Origin: Buchnera aphidicola (Periphyllus acericola)
GTDB taxonomy: Bacteria; Pseudomonadota; Gammaproteobacteria; Enterobacterales; Enterobacteriaceae
Assembly: GCF_964019855.1 (NCBI RefSeq)
Contig: NZ_OZ026466.1
Coordinates: 248,001 to 312,000, forward strand
DNA: 64,000 bases
Direction: 5' to 3'
Under the pieces are notes generated by a model. The model was given only the letters and a program-made list of their open reading frames with translations, ran no database searches and was not told the DNA's origin. Both the position numbers and the translations under genes were made by a program. This document shows positions 8,673 through 19,798 of the stretch, in pieces (the stretch's first letter is position 1; every line of letters starts with the position of its first letter).

Positions 8673-10535
8673 TTAAAAATTTTTTAACTTTTTCTTATCT
8701 TTAATTGCACCTTTATCTGCACTCATTGCAAATACTGAATAAAATTTTAAAGCAGATGATATTTTACGCTTTCTATTTTTTGGAAAAAATGGATTTTTTT
8801 TTAATAATTCTTTTTTTGTTCTCTTTTTTATCTCTTTATTAGAAATTAATAATTTTAAAGTTCTATTTTTAATATTTATATCTATTAAGTCATTATCACG
8901 AACCAATGCTATTAAACCTTTATTTGCAGCTTCGGGAGATATATGTCCTATAGATAAACCTGAAGTTCCTCCAGAAAATCTTCCATCAGTTATTAAAGCA
9001 CAATATTTGTCTAACCCAATAGATTTTAAATAAGTTGTTGGATACAACATTTCTTGCATGCCTGGACCACCTTTTGGTCCTTCATATCTTATAACAATAA
9101 CATCTCCTTTTTTAATTTTTTTATTTAATATTGCAAATGATGCCTCTTCTTGTGATTCAAAAACTTTTGCTAAACCTTGAAAATTATGCATTTTTTTATT
9201 AATACTAGCAGTCTTTACTATACAACCATCAATTGCTAAATTTCCATATAAAACAGCTAATCCTCCATCTTTATTATAAGAATTTTTAATAGATCTTATA
9301 CATCCATTTTTTCTATCTAAATCTAAGTATTTCCAACGAAAAGATTGCGAATATGGTTTAATTGTTCTTATTCCCATTGGACCTGCTGAAAACATTTTTT
9401 TAACTTTTAAATTTTTTGTTATAGAAATATCAAATTTTTTACATGTTTTTTCTAAAGATAAATCAAGAACATTTTTTATTTTTGAATTAATTAAACCTCC
9501 TTTATTTAATTCAGACAATATAGATATTACACCTCCAGCTCTATGAACATCTTCCATATGATAAATTGAAGTACTTGGAGAAACTTTACATAAATGAGGT
9601 ATTTTTCTTGATAAATAATCTATATCATTTAAATTAAAATTTACTTTTCCTTCCTGAGCAGCTGCTAATAAATGCAAAACAGTATTAGTTGAACCACCCA
9701 TTGCAATATCTAATGAAATAGCATTCTTAAAGGCTTTTCTATTTGCAATATTACGTGGTAACATAGAATAATTATTTAAATTATAAAAACTTTTAGTTAT
9801 TTTTACAATTAATTTTGCAGCATTTAAAAATAATTTTTTTCTATCCACATGTGTAGCTAATAAAGTACCATTACCTGGAATAGCTAATCCTAAAGCTTCA
9901 ACTAAACAATTCATAGAATTTGCAGTAAACATTCCAGAACAAGAACCACATGTAGGACAAGCAGATTTTTCTATTTTATCTACTTCTAAATCAGAAAAAT
10001 TAGAATTTTCACTGCTCATAATAGAATCTACTAAATCTAACTTAGAATTTTTTAAAAATTTACCTTTTAAATTAAGATTTTTACCTGCTTCCATTGGCCC
10101 GCCAGAAACAAAAACTGTTGGAATATTTAATCTTAAAGAAGACATTAACATTCCAGGAGTAATTTTATCACAATTCGAAATACATATCATAGAATCTACA
10201 CAATGCGCATTAATCATATATTCTATAGAATCTGCAATTAATTCACGTGATGGTAAAGAATATAACATTCCTGAATGTCCCATAGCAATTCCATCATCAA
10301 TTGCAATTGTATTAAATTCTTTTGGAACTCCTCCTTCTTTATATATTTTTTTGGATATTAAATTTCCAACTTCTCTTAAATGAATATGACCTGGAACAAA
10401 TTCTGTAAAAGAATTAACCACTGCTATTATAGGTTTTCCAAAATCTTCATCAGTCATTCCAGTAGCTCTCCATAAAGATCTTGCACCAGCCATATTTCTT
10501 CCATGAGTAGTTTTTCTAGAACGATATTCCGGCAT
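8673..10535 (-). CDS. ilvD: Dihydroxy-acid dehydratase
   Basis: IlvD dehydrates dihydroxy-isovalerate and dihydroxy-methylvalerate to the keto acids that precede valine and isoleucine, the step after IlvC. The protein has 620 residues against 616 in E. coli. Visible motifs are [12 protein letters not shown] (Fe-S cysteine), [18 protein letters not shown] and the C-terminal [26 protein letters not shown] precedes the ATG. It is an Fe-S enzyme, so it depends on the isc genes encoded 1 kb away. ilvD and ilvC read in the same direction and probably form a transcription unit ending at the 6.95-kb terminator; they are part of the essential amino acid supply of the host. Confidence 0.98.
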   Translation of the reverse strand: MPEYRSRKTTHGRNMAGARSLWRATGMTDEDFGKPIIAVVNSFTEFVPGHIHLREVGNLISKKIYKEGGVPKEFNTIAIDDGIAMGHSGMLYSLPSRELIADSIEYMINAHCVDSMICISNCDKITPGMLMSSLRLNIPTVFVSGGPMEAGKNLNLKGKFLKNSKLDLVDSIMSSENSNFSDLEVDKIEKSACPTCGSCSGMFTANSMNCLVEALGLAIPGNGTLLATHVDRKKLFLNAAKLIVKITKSFYNLNNYSMLPRNIANRKAFKNAISLDIAMGGSTNTVLHLLAAAQEGKVNFNLNDIDYLSRKIPHLCKVSPSTSIYHMEDVHRAGGVISILSELNKGGLINSKIKNVLDLSLEKTCKKFDISITKNLKVKKMFSAGPMGIRTIKPYSQSFRWKYLDLDRKNGCIRSIKNSYNKDGGLAVLYGNLAIDGCIVKTASINKKMHNFQGLAKVFESQEEASFAILNKKIKKGDVIVIRYEGPKGGPGMQEMLYPTTYLKSIGLDKYCALITDGRFSGGTSGLSIGHISPEAANKGLIALVRDNDLIDINIKNRTLKLLISNKEIKKRTKKELLKKNPFFPKNRKRKISSALKFYSVFAMSADKGAIKDKKKLKNF

Positions 10536-10712
10536 AATTTCTATCCTATAAATTATATATTAAAAATAAATTAATAGAAAATATTTTAAAAAAAATTAAT
10601 TATAAATAAAAAAATATTAAATAAAAAATTAATTTTAAAATTAATTAATACTCTAAAAATTTAAACATTTTAATAATTAATTTCTTTTCCTATCATATAT
10701 TAAAAAATTTTA

Positions 10713-10785
10713 CAAGGGCGGAGGGATTTGAACCCCCAACAGTCGGTTTTGGAGACCGATGCTCTACCAATTGAACTACGCCCTT
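10713..10785 (-). tRNA. trpT: tRNA-Trp (anticodon CCA)
   Basis: The cloverleaf with acceptor AAGGGCG/CGCCCTT, anticodon loop TCTCCAA and T-loop TTCAAAT matches E. coli trpT. The discriminator is G and no CCA tail is encoded. In E. coli aspT lies next to trpT; no tRNA-Asp is visible here. Confidence 0.97.
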
Positions 10786-10879
10786 TTATTAATTTTATAA
10801 TTAATTATACATAAAAAAATAACTTTATAAAGAAAATACTATTAAAAAAAAATTTTCAATGTTATTAATAGAATAATTT

Positions 10880-10908
10880 TTTAATTTGTCATAATAATAT
10901 ATTATACT
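10880..10908 (+). promoter_or_regulatory. Possible sigma-70 promoter for iscS operon
   Basis: TATACT (10903-10908) is a good -10 match 104 bp before iscS; at 17-bp spacing the -35 position holds only TTTAAT. In such AT-rich DNA this is weak evidence. Confidence 0.3.
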
Positions 10909-11011
10909 AGCAATTTAATAGTCAAATATTTATAAAAATATTTTTTAAATTTCTAAAAAAAATAATTACAGATACTAAAAAATTAAAATTTTTTAAAGAG
11001 TAAAAAAAAAA

Positions 11012-12229
11012 ATGAAACTTCCAATTTATTTAGATTATGCTTCTACTACTCCCATAGATCCTATTGTAGCAAAAAAAATGATGAAATACCTCACTATAGA
11101 TGGAATATTTGGAAATTCTTCATCTAGATCACATAAATTTGGATGGATAGCAGAAGAACACATAAATATTTCAAGATTTGAAATAGCTAAAATAATTAAT
11201 GCAGATCCTCGTGAAATTATTTTCACATCAGGTGCAACAGAATCAAATAATTTATCGATTAAAGGAATCGCATCATTTTATAGAAATAAAGGAAATCATA
11301 TTATTACAAGTAAAACAGAACATAAATCAGTTTTAGATACATGTAGATATCTTGAAAGTAAAAAATTTAAAATAACATATCTAACTCCAAAAAAAAACGG
11401 ATTAATAGATATTAATGAATTAAAAAAAAAAATTACAAATAAAACAATATTAGTATCAATTATGCATGTAAATAATGAAATAGGAGTGATACAAAATATT
11501 AAAAAAATATCAAAAATTTGTTTAAAAAAAAATGTTTTCTTTCATACAGACGCAACACAAAGTATTGGTAAAATATCTATTGATGTAAAAAAAATTAAAA
11601 TTGATTTATTATCTTTTTCAGCTCATAAAATTTATGGCCCAAAAGGAATCGGAGTATTATATATTAAAAGAAAACCTAGAGTTAGAATATATCCACAAAT
11701 TCATGGTGGAGGGCATGAAAGAGGTATGAGATCAGGAACATTACCTGTTCATCAAATTGTAGGAATGAGTGAAGCATGTAAAATTTCAAAAAAAAGACAA
11801 AAATTAGATTATTTAAAAATAAAAAAATTAAGAGATATATTATGGAATGGATTATCACAAATTAAAGAAATTAATTTGAATAGTAATCTTGATTTAAAAA
11901 TTTGTGTTCCACATATTATAAACATTAGTTTTAATTATATTGAAGGAGAATCTTTAATTATGTCATTAAAAGAAATTGGCATATCATCTGGATCAGCATG
12001 TACATCCGCTAGTCTAGAACCTTCTTATGTATTGAAATCTCTAGGATTAAAAGACGAATTAGCCCATAGTTCTATAAGATTTTCAATAGGAAGATTTACA
12101 ACAAAAAAAGATATTATTTTTACAATTAATTTAATAAAAAAATCTGTAAAAAAATTACGAAATTTATCTCCATTATGGGAAATGTTTCAAGAAGGAGTAA
12201 ATTTAGATAAAGTTATTTGGAAAACATAA
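11012..12229 (+). CDS. iscS: Cysteine desulfurase IscS
   Basis: IscS is the PLP enzyme that takes sulfur from cysteine and hands it to IscU for Fe-S clusters and to tRNA thiolation enzymes. It has 405 residues against 404 in E. coli. The PLP lysine lies in [10 protein letters not shown] (near residue 208) and the catalytic cysteine in [14 protein letters not shown] (near residue 328). The C-terminus [18 protein letters not shown] that docks IscU is kept. It opens the cluster iscS-iscU-hscB-fdx; iscR in front and iscA, hscA and iscX inside the E. coli operon are absent. Confidence 0.98.
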   Translation: MKLPIYLDYASTTPIDPIVAKKMMKYLTIDGIFGNSSSRSHKFGWIAEEHINISRFEIAKIINADPREIIFTSGATESNNLSIKGIASFYRNKGNHIITSKTEHKSVLDTCRYLESKKFKITYLTPKKNGLIDINELKKKITNKTILVSIMHVNNEIGVIQNIKKISKICLKKNVFFHTDATQSIGKISIDVKKIKIDLLSFSAHKIYGPKGIGVLYIKRKPRVRIYPQIHGGGHERGMRSGTLPVHQIVGMSEACKISKKRQKLDYLKIKKLRDILWNGLSQIKEINLNSNLDLKICVPHIINISFNYIEGESLIMSLKEIGISSGSACTSASLEPSYVLKSLGLKDELAHSSIRFSIGRFTTKKDIIFTINLIKKSVKKLRNLSPLWEMFQEGVNLDKVIWKT

Positions 12230-12288
12230 ATAAAATGTTAATATTTTTCTAAAAAATTAAATATATAAAAAAAAACAAAAGGATAAAT

Positions 12289-12678
12289 ATGTCATACAGT
12301 AAAGAAGTTATTGATCATTACGAAAATCCAAGAAATGTAGGATCATTTTCTAATAAAAAAAGTAAAAAAATAGGTAATGGACTAGTTGGTGCTCCAGCAT
12401 GTGGAGATGTAATGAAATTACAAATAAAAGTTAATAAAAAAGGAATTATCAAAGATGTACGCTTTAAAACATATGGTTGTGGTTCTGCAATCGCTTCCAG
12501 CTCATTAATAACAGAATGGATTAAGGGAAAATCTATTAACTCTGCAAGTAAAATAAAAAATAAAAAAATAGCAAAAAAATTAAGTTTGCCTCCAGTAAAA
12601 ATACATTGTTCAATTTTAGCAGAAAGTGCAATTAAAGAAGCAATTAAAGATTATAAAAAAAAAAATAAATTAAAATAA
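12289..12678 (+). CDS. iscU: Fe-S cluster scaffold IscU
   Basis: IscU is the scaffold on which [2Fe-2S] and [4Fe-4S] clusters are built. The three cluster-ligand cysteines are visible in GAPACGDVMKLQ, KTYGCGSAIASSS and PVKIHCSILAE. The segment LPPVKIHC includes the LPPVK motif that the chaperone HscA binds in E. coli, which is striking because hscA is missing from this locus. Length is 129 residues against 128. AGGAT precedes the ATG. It follows iscS by 59 bp on the same strand. Confidence 0.97.
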   Translation: MSYSKEVIDHYENPRNVGSFSNKKSKKIGNGLVGAPACGDVMKLQIKVNKKGIIKDVRFKTYGCGSAIASSSLITEWIKGKSINSASKIKNKKIAKKLSLPPVKIHCSILAESAIKEAIKDYKKKNKLK

Positions 12679-12728
12679 AATTTTTTATTTTTTTTTAAAA
12701 ATATTTATAAATAATATATGGAAACTAA

Positions 12729-13232
12729 ATGAATTATTTTAATTATTTTGAAATACCTATTAAATTTAATATAAAAAAAAAAGATCTTTCTAAAAAGTAT
12801 TATTCTTTACAAAAAAAATACCATCCAGATTTTTATATAAATTATTCAAAAAAAAAACAAAAAAAAATATTAAAAAAATCAATTCATATTAATAAAGGCT
12901 ATGAAATATTAAAAAATCCGATTAAAAGAATAAAATATATTTTAAAATTAAAAGGATATGATTTAAAACATATAAATAATAAAAATCGTTTAAATCAGTC
13001 ATTTTTAAAAAAACAATATAAATATTTCAAAAAATTAGAAAAAATTAACATAAATAATAAAAAAATAAAAAAAGATAACAAATTTTATAAAAAAATAAAA
13101 AACACTCATAAAAAATATTTTAATAAAATAAAAGAAAAAATTATAAAAAAATGTTGGAAAAAAGCATTTTTAATATTTCAGAAAATAATTTTTTTAAAGA
13201 AAATAATTAAAAAATTAGAAAAAAAAATGTAA
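12729..13232 (+). CDS. hscB: Fe-S co-chaperone HscB (J-domain protein)
   Basis: HscB brings IscU to the Hsp70 chaperone HscA and stimulates its ATPase through a J domain. The N-terminal J domain (about residues 1-75) keeps the essential HPD motif at 32-34 (KYHPDFY). The C-terminal helical domain that binds IscU is present but extremely Lys/Asn-rich. Length is 167 residues against 171 in E. coli. It sits between iscU and fdx, but its partner hscA, which follows it in E. coli, has vanished, leaving only 139 bp before fdx. It could work with DnaK or with an hscA moved elsewhere. Confidence 0.88.
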   Translation: MNYFNYFEIPIKFNIKKKDLSKKYYSLQKKYHPDFYINYSKKKQKKILKKSIHINKGYEILKNPIKRIKYILKLKGYDLKHINNKNRLNQSFLKKQYKYFKKLEKININNKKIKKDNKFYKKIKNTHKKYFNKIKEKIIKKCWKKAFLIFQKIIFLKKIIKKLEKKM

Positions 13233-13371
13233 TAAATATAAGAAATTTTTTAAATAAAAAAAATTTTTGTTTAAAATATTTAAAAAAAAATAAATAAACT
13301 ACAAAAAAATATAATTAAATTTAATTTTTTTAAAAATTAAAATATTCACTAATAAAAAAGAGTTTCTAAAC

Positions 13372-13698
13372 ATGCCAAAAATAAAATTTTTACCACATAA
13401 AAAATTACTACCTAAAGGTGGTTCTTTTAATGCAAAAAAGGGAGAATCAATTTTAGATGTAGCTTTAAAAAATAAAATAAATATTGAGCATGCTTGTGAA
13501 AAATCATGCTCTTGTAGTACATGTCATTGTATAATTTCAAAAGGATTCTTGACATTATCAAAAATAAAAGAAAAAGAAGAAGACGTTTTAGATAAAGCAT
13601 GGGGATTAACTGAAAAAAGTAGATTATCATGTCAAGCAAAAATTGGTGAATCAGATATAGAAGTTAAAATACCTTTATATACTTCAAATCATATTTAA
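13372..13698 (+). CDS. fdx: [2Fe-2S] ferredoxin of the Isc system
   Basis: Fdx is an adrenodoxin-type ferredoxin that supplies electrons for Fe-S assembly on IscU. The cluster cysteines are visible at C42, C48 and C51 in [13 protein letters not shown] and in RLSCQAKIG near residue 87. Length is 108 residues against 111. It is the last gene of the isc cluster and converges with der, with 24 bp between stops. No separate ferredoxin reductase is encoded in the window. Confidence 0.96.
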   Translation: MPKIKFLPHKKLLPKGGSFNAKKGESILDVALKNKINIEHACEKSCSCSTCHCIISKGFLTLSKIKEKEEDVLDKAWGLTEKSRLSCQAKIGESDIEVKIPLYTSNHI

Positions 13699-13722
13699 AA
13701 AAAAATAAATTAAAAATTTTTT

Positions 13723-15090
13723 TTATTTTTTTTTTGAAAATGGATTTTTACTGTTTTTAAATTGTAAAAATATTGGAGTACTAAAAATATTCAATTTTGA
13801 AGTAAAAAAATTGCTTAAATATTTTTTGTATGAATTAGATAAATCGTTTAATTTATTTCCATGTATTATAATAATTGGTGGATTTATTCCACCAGAATGA
13901 GCATATTTTAACTTTGCTCTATTTTTTTTTAAAGAACATGCTGGTTTTTGTTTGTTTACAGCTTCATACAAAATTTTTGTTAATAATGAACTATTATATT
14001 TTTTTATAGTTGAAAAATAAATTTTTTTGATTAATTTTAAAACAATAAATCTAATATTTTTAGTATATAAAAAAGATACAAATTTATATTCTATATTTTT
14101 AATAAAACGAAAACGAAAATAAAATGTTTTTTTAAAATCAATTTTTTCAGATTTTGTTAGTAAATCCCATTTATTAATTAAAATTATCATAGAACACTTA
14201 TTTTTAAATATTAGATTTGATAAGACTAAATCTTGATTTGAAATAATTTTTTCTGATGCATCTAATACTAAAATTGATAAATCAACTTTTTTTAATGTTT
14301 TAATTGATTTGATAACAAAATTTTTTTCAATAATACTTTTAATTTTAGATTTTTTTCTTATTCCTAAAGTATCAAAAAATTTATATTCTATATTATTATA
14401 TATTGTTGACACTAAAACAGTATCTCTTGTCGTTCCAGAAATATTTGAAGTTATTAATCTTTTTTGGTCTTTCATTAAAAAATTAATTAAAGTAGATTTT
14501 CCAGAATTTGGTCTTCCAATGATAGATACTTTAATTTTTTTTTTATCTTGTTTTACATATTTTTTATTAAACTTTAATTTCAGTTTTTTATTTTTTTTAA
14601 TTAAAATTAAAATTTTTTTTTTTAAAAACTTTATATCTTTTAAATTTATAGCAGATATTTTATAAATTTCTTTGATTCCAAAATTATAAAATTCATTTAA
14701 AAAATCAAAATTTTGAATTTGATCAATTTTATTAATAATTAAAACAATTTTTTTATTTTTCTTTTTTAAAAACCTACAAATTTCTTGATTTAAATCTGTA
14801 AAACCATTTTTTGCATTAACGATAAAAAATATAATATCAGACTCTTTTATAGCTAAAATAATTTGTAAAAAAATTTCTTTTTCAAATTTATTTTTAGGAG
14901 TAAAAAAACCAGCAGTATCAATGATATTAATAACTTTATTATCTAATAAAAAAAAACTTTTTTGTCGATCTCTAGTTAAACCTTTTTTATATTTTTTTAA
15001 AACTAAAGATTTTTTTTTTTTAATTAAACTATTGAATAATGTAGATTTTCCTACATTTTTACAACCAATGAGAGAAATAGTTAAATTCAT
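13723..15090 (-). CDS. der: Ribosome assembly GTPase Der (EngA)
   Basis: Der is an essential double GTPase for 50S subunit maturation. Two tandem G domains are visible: the first P-loop GCKNVGKST near residue 9 with DTAG and NKID, the second GRPNSGKST near residue 192 with DTLG and NKWD, followed by the C-terminal KH-like domain with NPP (HSGGINPPIIIIHG). The protein has 455 residues against 490 in E. coli; the acidic linker between the G domains is shortened and Lys-rich. In E. coli der follows yfgM and bamB; here a yfgM-like gene lies directly upstream and bamB is missing. Confidence 0.96.
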   Translation of the reverse strand: MNLTISLIGCKNVGKSTLFNSLIKKKKSLVLKKYKKGLTRDRQKSFFLLDNKVINIIDTAGFFTPKNKFEKEIFLQIILAIKESDIIFFIVNAKNGFTDLNQEICRFLKKKNKKIVLIINKIDQIQNFDFLNEFYNFGIKEIYKISAINLKDIKFLKKKILILIKKNKKLKLKFNKKYVKQDKKKIKVSIIGRPNSGKSTLINFLMKDQKRLITSNISGTTRDTVLVSTIYNNIEYKFFDTLGIRKKSKIKSIIEKNFVIKSIKTLKKVDLSILVLDASEKIISNQDLVLSNLIFKNKCSMIILINKWDLLTKSEKIDFKKTFYFRFRFIKNIEYKFVSFLYTKNIRFIVLKLIKKIYFSTIKKYNSSLLTKILYEAVNKQKPACSLKKNRAKLKYAHSGGINPPIIIIHGNKLNDLSNSYKKYLSNFFTSKLNIFSTPIFLQFKNSKNPFSKKK

Positions 15091-15179
15091 TAATTAACCT
15101 AATCAAAAATTTTTTTATTATATACAAGTTTGTTTAAATAAAAATATTTATGTTTGTTATTTAAAAAAATTATTAAAAA

Positions 15180-15656
15180 TTATTTTTTTTCATTTTTTAT
15201 TTTTTTTAAAATTTTGTTTTTATATGACATAGAAAAATCAATCCATGGATAGTCTTTCATTTGATTTAAATAATAAATAGATAAATTATTTTTTTTCATA
15301 TTTGAATAAATTCTAAACATTCTAAAATATAAAATATTATTTATAAGATTATTTTTTGTAAGATACTTATTATTTTTAAAGTTTTTTAATATAAAAGTTA
15401 TATCATTATTTTTTAAATTTTTTTTTAAATATTTTAATAAAGAAAAATATTTAAACATACCTTTATTTTTTAAATAAAAAGACTTTAAATTTTTTTTACT
15501 TGCATAATCTGTATAATTTTTATATGTAATAAAATCAATTTCATTTTTCTTATTAAAAAAAATAATATTTTTTAAAAAAAAAAGACTTATTAAAACTAAT
15601 ATAAAAAAAAAAAAAATTAGAAAATTTTTTATTTTTTTTATTTTTTTATTATTCAT
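15180..15656 (-). CDS. yfgM: Probable YfgM-like membrane-anchored TPR protein
   Basis: A 158-residue protein with a short basic N-terminus, one transmembrane helix (about residues 10-30) and a periplasmic helical part. E. coli YfgM is a 206-residue inner-membrane protein with TPR-like helices that works with the SecYEG/PpiD periplasmic chaperone network. The similarity is weak but local: RMFRIYSNMKKNNLSIYYLN followed by a Trp aligns with LRLARVQ...ALKTL..I...W of YfgM. Its position upstream of der is the yfgM position in E. coli. The C-terminal 40-50 residues of YfgM are lacking. Assignment depends heavily on synteny. Confidence 0.6.
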   Translation of the reverse strand: MNNKKIKKIKNFLIFFFFILVLISLFFLKNIIFFNKKNEIDFITYKNYTDYASKKNLKSFYLKNKGMFKYFSLLKYLKKNLKNNDITFILKNFKNNKYLTKNNLINNILYFRMFRIYSNMKKNNLSIYYLNQMKDYPWIDFSMSYKNKILKKIKNEKK

Positions 15657-15771
15657 AATAAAATTTTTATCCTTTTTTTTTTAATTTTTTATATATTAAT
15701 AATAATATATCTTTTTTAAACAAAATCAATGTTTTTTTTAAAAAATTTTAAAAAAACAACATATGAACAAT

Positions 15772-15780
15772 TTATAGACA
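15772..15780 (+). promoter_or_regulatory. Degenerate DnaA box
   Basis: TTATAGACA matches the DnaA consensus TTATCCACA at seven of nine positions, in the putative origin. In sequence this AT-rich chance matches are common, so support is mainly positional. Confidence 0.3.
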
Positions 15781-15871
15781 TAATTTTTAAACAAAAAAAA
15801 CTATATTTTAAAAAAAAATATTAAATTATTTAAGACAAAATTTTAATATCCTATAATAATTTTTTATTTAT

Positions 15872-15929
15872 TTTTATCTTTTATTTCTTTTATCTTTTAT
15901 TTATTTTATTTTCTTTTATCTTTTTATTT
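15872..15929 (+). repeat. Triple 13-mer-like repeats, candidate DNA unwinding element
   Basis: TTTTATCTTTTATTT occurs at 15872-15886 and 15888-15902 (exact 16-bp period) and again with one extra T at 15914-15929. The cores at 15875, 15891 and 15917 resemble the E. coli oriC 13-mer consensus GATCTNTTNTTTT (the first differs only at the first and last base). E. coli also has three 13-mers beside mnmG, although they read in the opposite direction relative to mnmG. Confidence 0.55.
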
Positions 15930-15956
15930 CTTTTATTTTTTATATTTTTTTTATTC

Positions 15957-15985
15957 TTTAAAAAGTAAATTAGTTCTTTTATAAT
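15957..15985 (+). promoter_or_regulatory. Candidate sigma-70 promoter of mnmG
   Basis: A perfect -10 TATAAT (15980-15985) with a 17-bp spacer from TTTAAA (4 of 6 to TTGACA). Transcription would start about 30 bp before mnmG, right beside the origin repeats; in E. coli transcription of this gene helps origin opening. Confidence 0.5.
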
Positions 15986-16023
15986 AGAAATATATTATTA
16001 ATAGAAATGAGTTACTAAAAAGT

Positions 16024-17940
16024 ATGAGTGTATTAGATTATAATTACGATGTAATTGTTATTGGAGGCGGTCATGCTGGAATTGAAGCATGTTTAGCTTC
16101 ATCTAGACTTGGATGTAGAACACTTTTATTAACACAAAATATTAAAAATTTGGGTTCTTTATCTTGTAATCCAGCAATTGGAGGAATAGGAAAAAGTCAT
16201 CTTGTAAAAGAAATTGATGCGTTAGGTGGATTTATGGGAATTTTTGCTGATGAATCTGGAATACAATTTAGAGTATTAAATTCTAAAAAAGGTCCAGCTG
16301 TACGTTCTACTAGAGTGCAATTAGATAGAAATATTTATTCTAATGTTGTAAAAAAATATTTATTTTCTCAAAAAAGATTATTTATCTTAAAGCAAGAAGT
16401 TATTGATTTTATTATGAAAAATGATAAAATTGTTGGTGTATTAACATTAGAAAAATTAAAATTTTATTCAAGATCTATTATTTTGACTACTGGAACTTTT
16501 TTAAATGGAAAAATTTATATAGGAAAAAAAACAATTATAGGGGGAAGATTAAATGATAAATCATCGATATTACTTTCTAAAAAATTAAAAAGTTTTCCAT
16601 TTACAATAAAACGTCTTAAAACAGGCACTCCTCCAAGAATATGTAGAAAAAGTATTGATTTTATAAATTTAGAAGAACAAATTGGAGATTTTCCTACTCC
16701 TTTTTTTTCATTTTTAAGTTTTAATAATAAATTATTAAAACAAATGTCTTGTTATATAACTTATACAAATTCTAATACGCATAAAATTATTTATGATAAT
16801 TTAAAACTTAGTCCAGTTTATTCTGGAAAAATTAAAGGTGTTGGACCACGTTATTGTCCTTCAATAGAAGATAAAATTAAAAAATTTCCTGATCGTTCCA
16901 GACATCAAATTTTTTTAGAACCGGAAAGTTTAGAAAATAAAATAATTTATCCAAACGGTATTTCTACTAGTTTACCTATAAATATTCAAATGAAATTTTT
17001 AAAAACTATTAAAGGATTTAAGAATTTAAAAATTTTACAACCAGGATATGCCGTTGAGTATGATTATCTTGATCCAAAAGATTTAAAATTAACTTTAGAA
17101 TCAAAATTTTTTCCTGGATTTTTTCTTGCTGGACAAATAAATGGAACTACTGGTTATGAAGAAGCAGCTGCACAAGGTATAATTTCTGGAATTAATGCAG
17201 CACTTTATGCTTTAGGAAAACCATTTTGGTATCCTAGACGAGATCAGTCATATATTGGAGTTTTAATTGATGATTTATGCACTAAAGGAATCACTGAACC
17301 TTATAGAATGTTTACTTCTAGAGCTGAATATAGATTATTACTTCGAGAAGATAATGCGGATTTAAGATTAACAAAAATTGGGAGAAAATTAGGTTTAGTT
17401 AAAAATTTTAGATGGATGCGTTATATTCAAAAATTAAAAAATATTAAAAATGAAAAAAAATTTATCAAATCTTTTCAAATAAAACCTAATTCTTCCTTTT
17501 CAAAAAAAATTAATAAATTTTTATCAAATCCAATTATTTCCAAAACTAATTTATATAAAGTTCTTATTAGACCTGAAATTAATATTGATAAATTAATTAA
17601 ATTAGGTATTTATAAATCTCATATTTTATTTGATTATGAAGTTTTAAAACAAATTGAGATACAATTAAAATATAAAGGTTACATTTTACGTCAAATTAAA
17701 GAAATAAAAAATCATTTAAAAAATGAAAATAAGTTATTACCTATGGATATAGATTATAATTCTGTGAATGGATTATCAACAGAAGTTATAAAAATTTTAA
17801 ATTGTTATCGTCCTTTTTCTATCGGACAAGCATCTCGAATTTCTGGAATTACTCCTGCAGCAATTTCCATAATTTTAATTTATCTTAAAAAAAAAAAAAT
17901 ATTAAAAAAAATAAATTATTTTAGAAAAAATAGTATATAG
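16024..17940 (+). CDS. mnmG: tRNA uridine-34 carboxymethylaminomethyl modification enzyme MnmG (GidA)
   Basis: MnmG is the FAD-binding partner of MnmE; together they add the cmnm5 group to U34 in the wobble position of several tRNAs. The FAD Rossmann motif IVIGGGHAG lies at residues 11-19, followed by [23 protein letters not shown], the signature [18 protein letters not shown], and the second GidA signature [17 protein letters not shown]. Length is 638 residues against 629. It is the first gene right of the origin. mnmE is encoded at 32.4 kb in the same window. rsmG, its usual neighbour, is missing. Confidence 0.98.
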   Translation: MSVLDYNYDVIVIGGGHAGIEACLASSRLGCRTLLLTQNIKNLGSLSCNPAIGGIGKSHLVKEIDALGGFMGIFADESGIQFRVLNSKKGPAVRSTRVQLDRNIYSNVVKKYLFSQKRLFILKQEVIDFIMKNDKIVGVLTLEKLKFYSRSIILTTGTFLNGKIYIGKKTIIGGRLNDKSSILLSKKLKSFPFTIKRLKTGTPPRICRKSIDFINLEEQIGDFPTPFFSFLSFNNKLLKQMSCYITYTNSNTHKIIYDNLKLSPVYSGKIKGVGPRYCPSIEDKIKKFPDRSRHQIFLEPESLENKIIYPNGISTSLPINIQMKFLKTIKGFKNLKILQPGYAVEYDYLDPKDLKLTLESKFFPGFFLAGQINGTTGYEEAAAQGIISGINAALYALGKPFWYPRRDQSYIGVLIDDLCTKGITEPYRMFTSRAEYRLLLREDNADLRLTKIGRKLGLVKNFRWMRYIQKLKNIKNEKKFIKSFQIKPNSSFSKKINKFLSNPIISKTNLYKVLIRPEINIDKLIKLGIYKSHILFDYEVLKQIEIQLKYKGYILRQIKEIKNHLKNENKLLPMDIDYNSVNGLSTEVIKILNCYRPFSIGQASRISGITPAAISIILIYLKKKKILKKINYFRKNSI

Positions 17941-18092
17941 TGTATATTTAAAATCGTGTAATAAAACAACTTCAAATTTTAAGTTCGATTTATTAATAAA
18001 TAATTTATATTTTACTAAGTATTTTTTTAAAGAAAATAATTTAAAGAAATGTATTTTTTAAATATTTTTTATTTTTAAAAAATTTTTTATAG

Positions 18093-18929
<837 letters not shown>

Positions 18930-18965
18930 ATAATTTATAATTTTATTGAAATTTAGAGGTTTTAA

Positions 18966-19205
<240 letters not shown>

Positions 19206-19315
19206 TTTATTAAGAATATTTTTAAAATTTATGTTTTTTAAAAAAATTTTATATATATTTTATTAATAGTTTTAATTTTATAGATTTATATTTATATTAG
19301 GAAAAGTAATAATTT

Positions 19316-19795
19316 ATGAACATTAATGCAACAATTTTTGGACAATTTTTATCTTTTATTTTATTTGTATATTTTTGTATGAAATTTATTTGGCCTCCTG
19401 TAATGAAAGTTATAAAAAAAAGACAAAAAAAAGTTTATAAATCCATACTTTCAGTTCAAAAAGCTAAAAAAAAACTGCTTTTAGTTAATAAAAAAATTTC
19501 TAAAAAAATTATTTATTTAAAAAATAAATCTATAGAAATACTTAAAAAAGAAAATTATAAAAAAAATTTAATAATAAAAGAATCAATTAAACAAGCTTTA
19601 TTTGAAAAAAATAAAATTATTAACCGTACTACTGCAGAACTATTAATAAAATATCAAAAAGAAAAAAAAAAATTAAAAAAATTTTCAGTATTTTTAGCTA
19701 TTCAAATTTCTGAAAAAATTCTTTGTGAAAAATTATCAAAAAATTATATAAATAAAATAATTAATGAATTTAATTTAAATTTTAAAGGTTTTTAA
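19316..19795 (+). CDS. atpF: ATP synthase Fo subunit b
   Basis: Subunit b is the peripheral stalk linking Fo to F1. The 159-residue protein (E. coli 156) has one N-terminal transmembrane helix (about 5-27, with FGQFLSFILFVYFCMKFIWPP) followed by a long Lys/Ile-rich helix expected to form a coiled-coil dimer and ends in the delta-binding region. The N-terminal motif NATIFGQ matches the E. coli protein. It ends 3 bp before atpH, so the two are probably translationally coupled. Confidence 0.95.
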   Translation: MNINATIFGQFLSFILFVYFCMKFIWPPVMKVIKKRQKKVYKSILSVQKAKKKLLLVNKKISKKIIYLKNKSIEILKKENYKKNLIIKESIKQALFEKNKIINRTTAELLIKYQKEKKKLKKFSVFLAIQISEKILCEKLSKNYINKIINEFNLNFKGF

Positions 19796-19798
19796 GTT

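Larger units (their letters stand above)
15657..16023. other. Probable chromosomal replication origin (oriC)
   Basis: This 367-bp gap upstream of mnmG is where oriC lies in E. coli and Buchnera. It holds no gene. Positions 15861-15959 on plus contain only T, A and C. Inside are three copies of TATCTTTTATTT-like 13-mers. The rest is A/T-rich with one degenerate DnaA box (TTATAGACA, 15772-15780, 7 of 9 against TTATCCACA). Base composition by eye changes across this point: plus-strand spacers are A-rich to the left and T-rich to the right, as expected where the leading strand switches. Confidence 0.7.
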
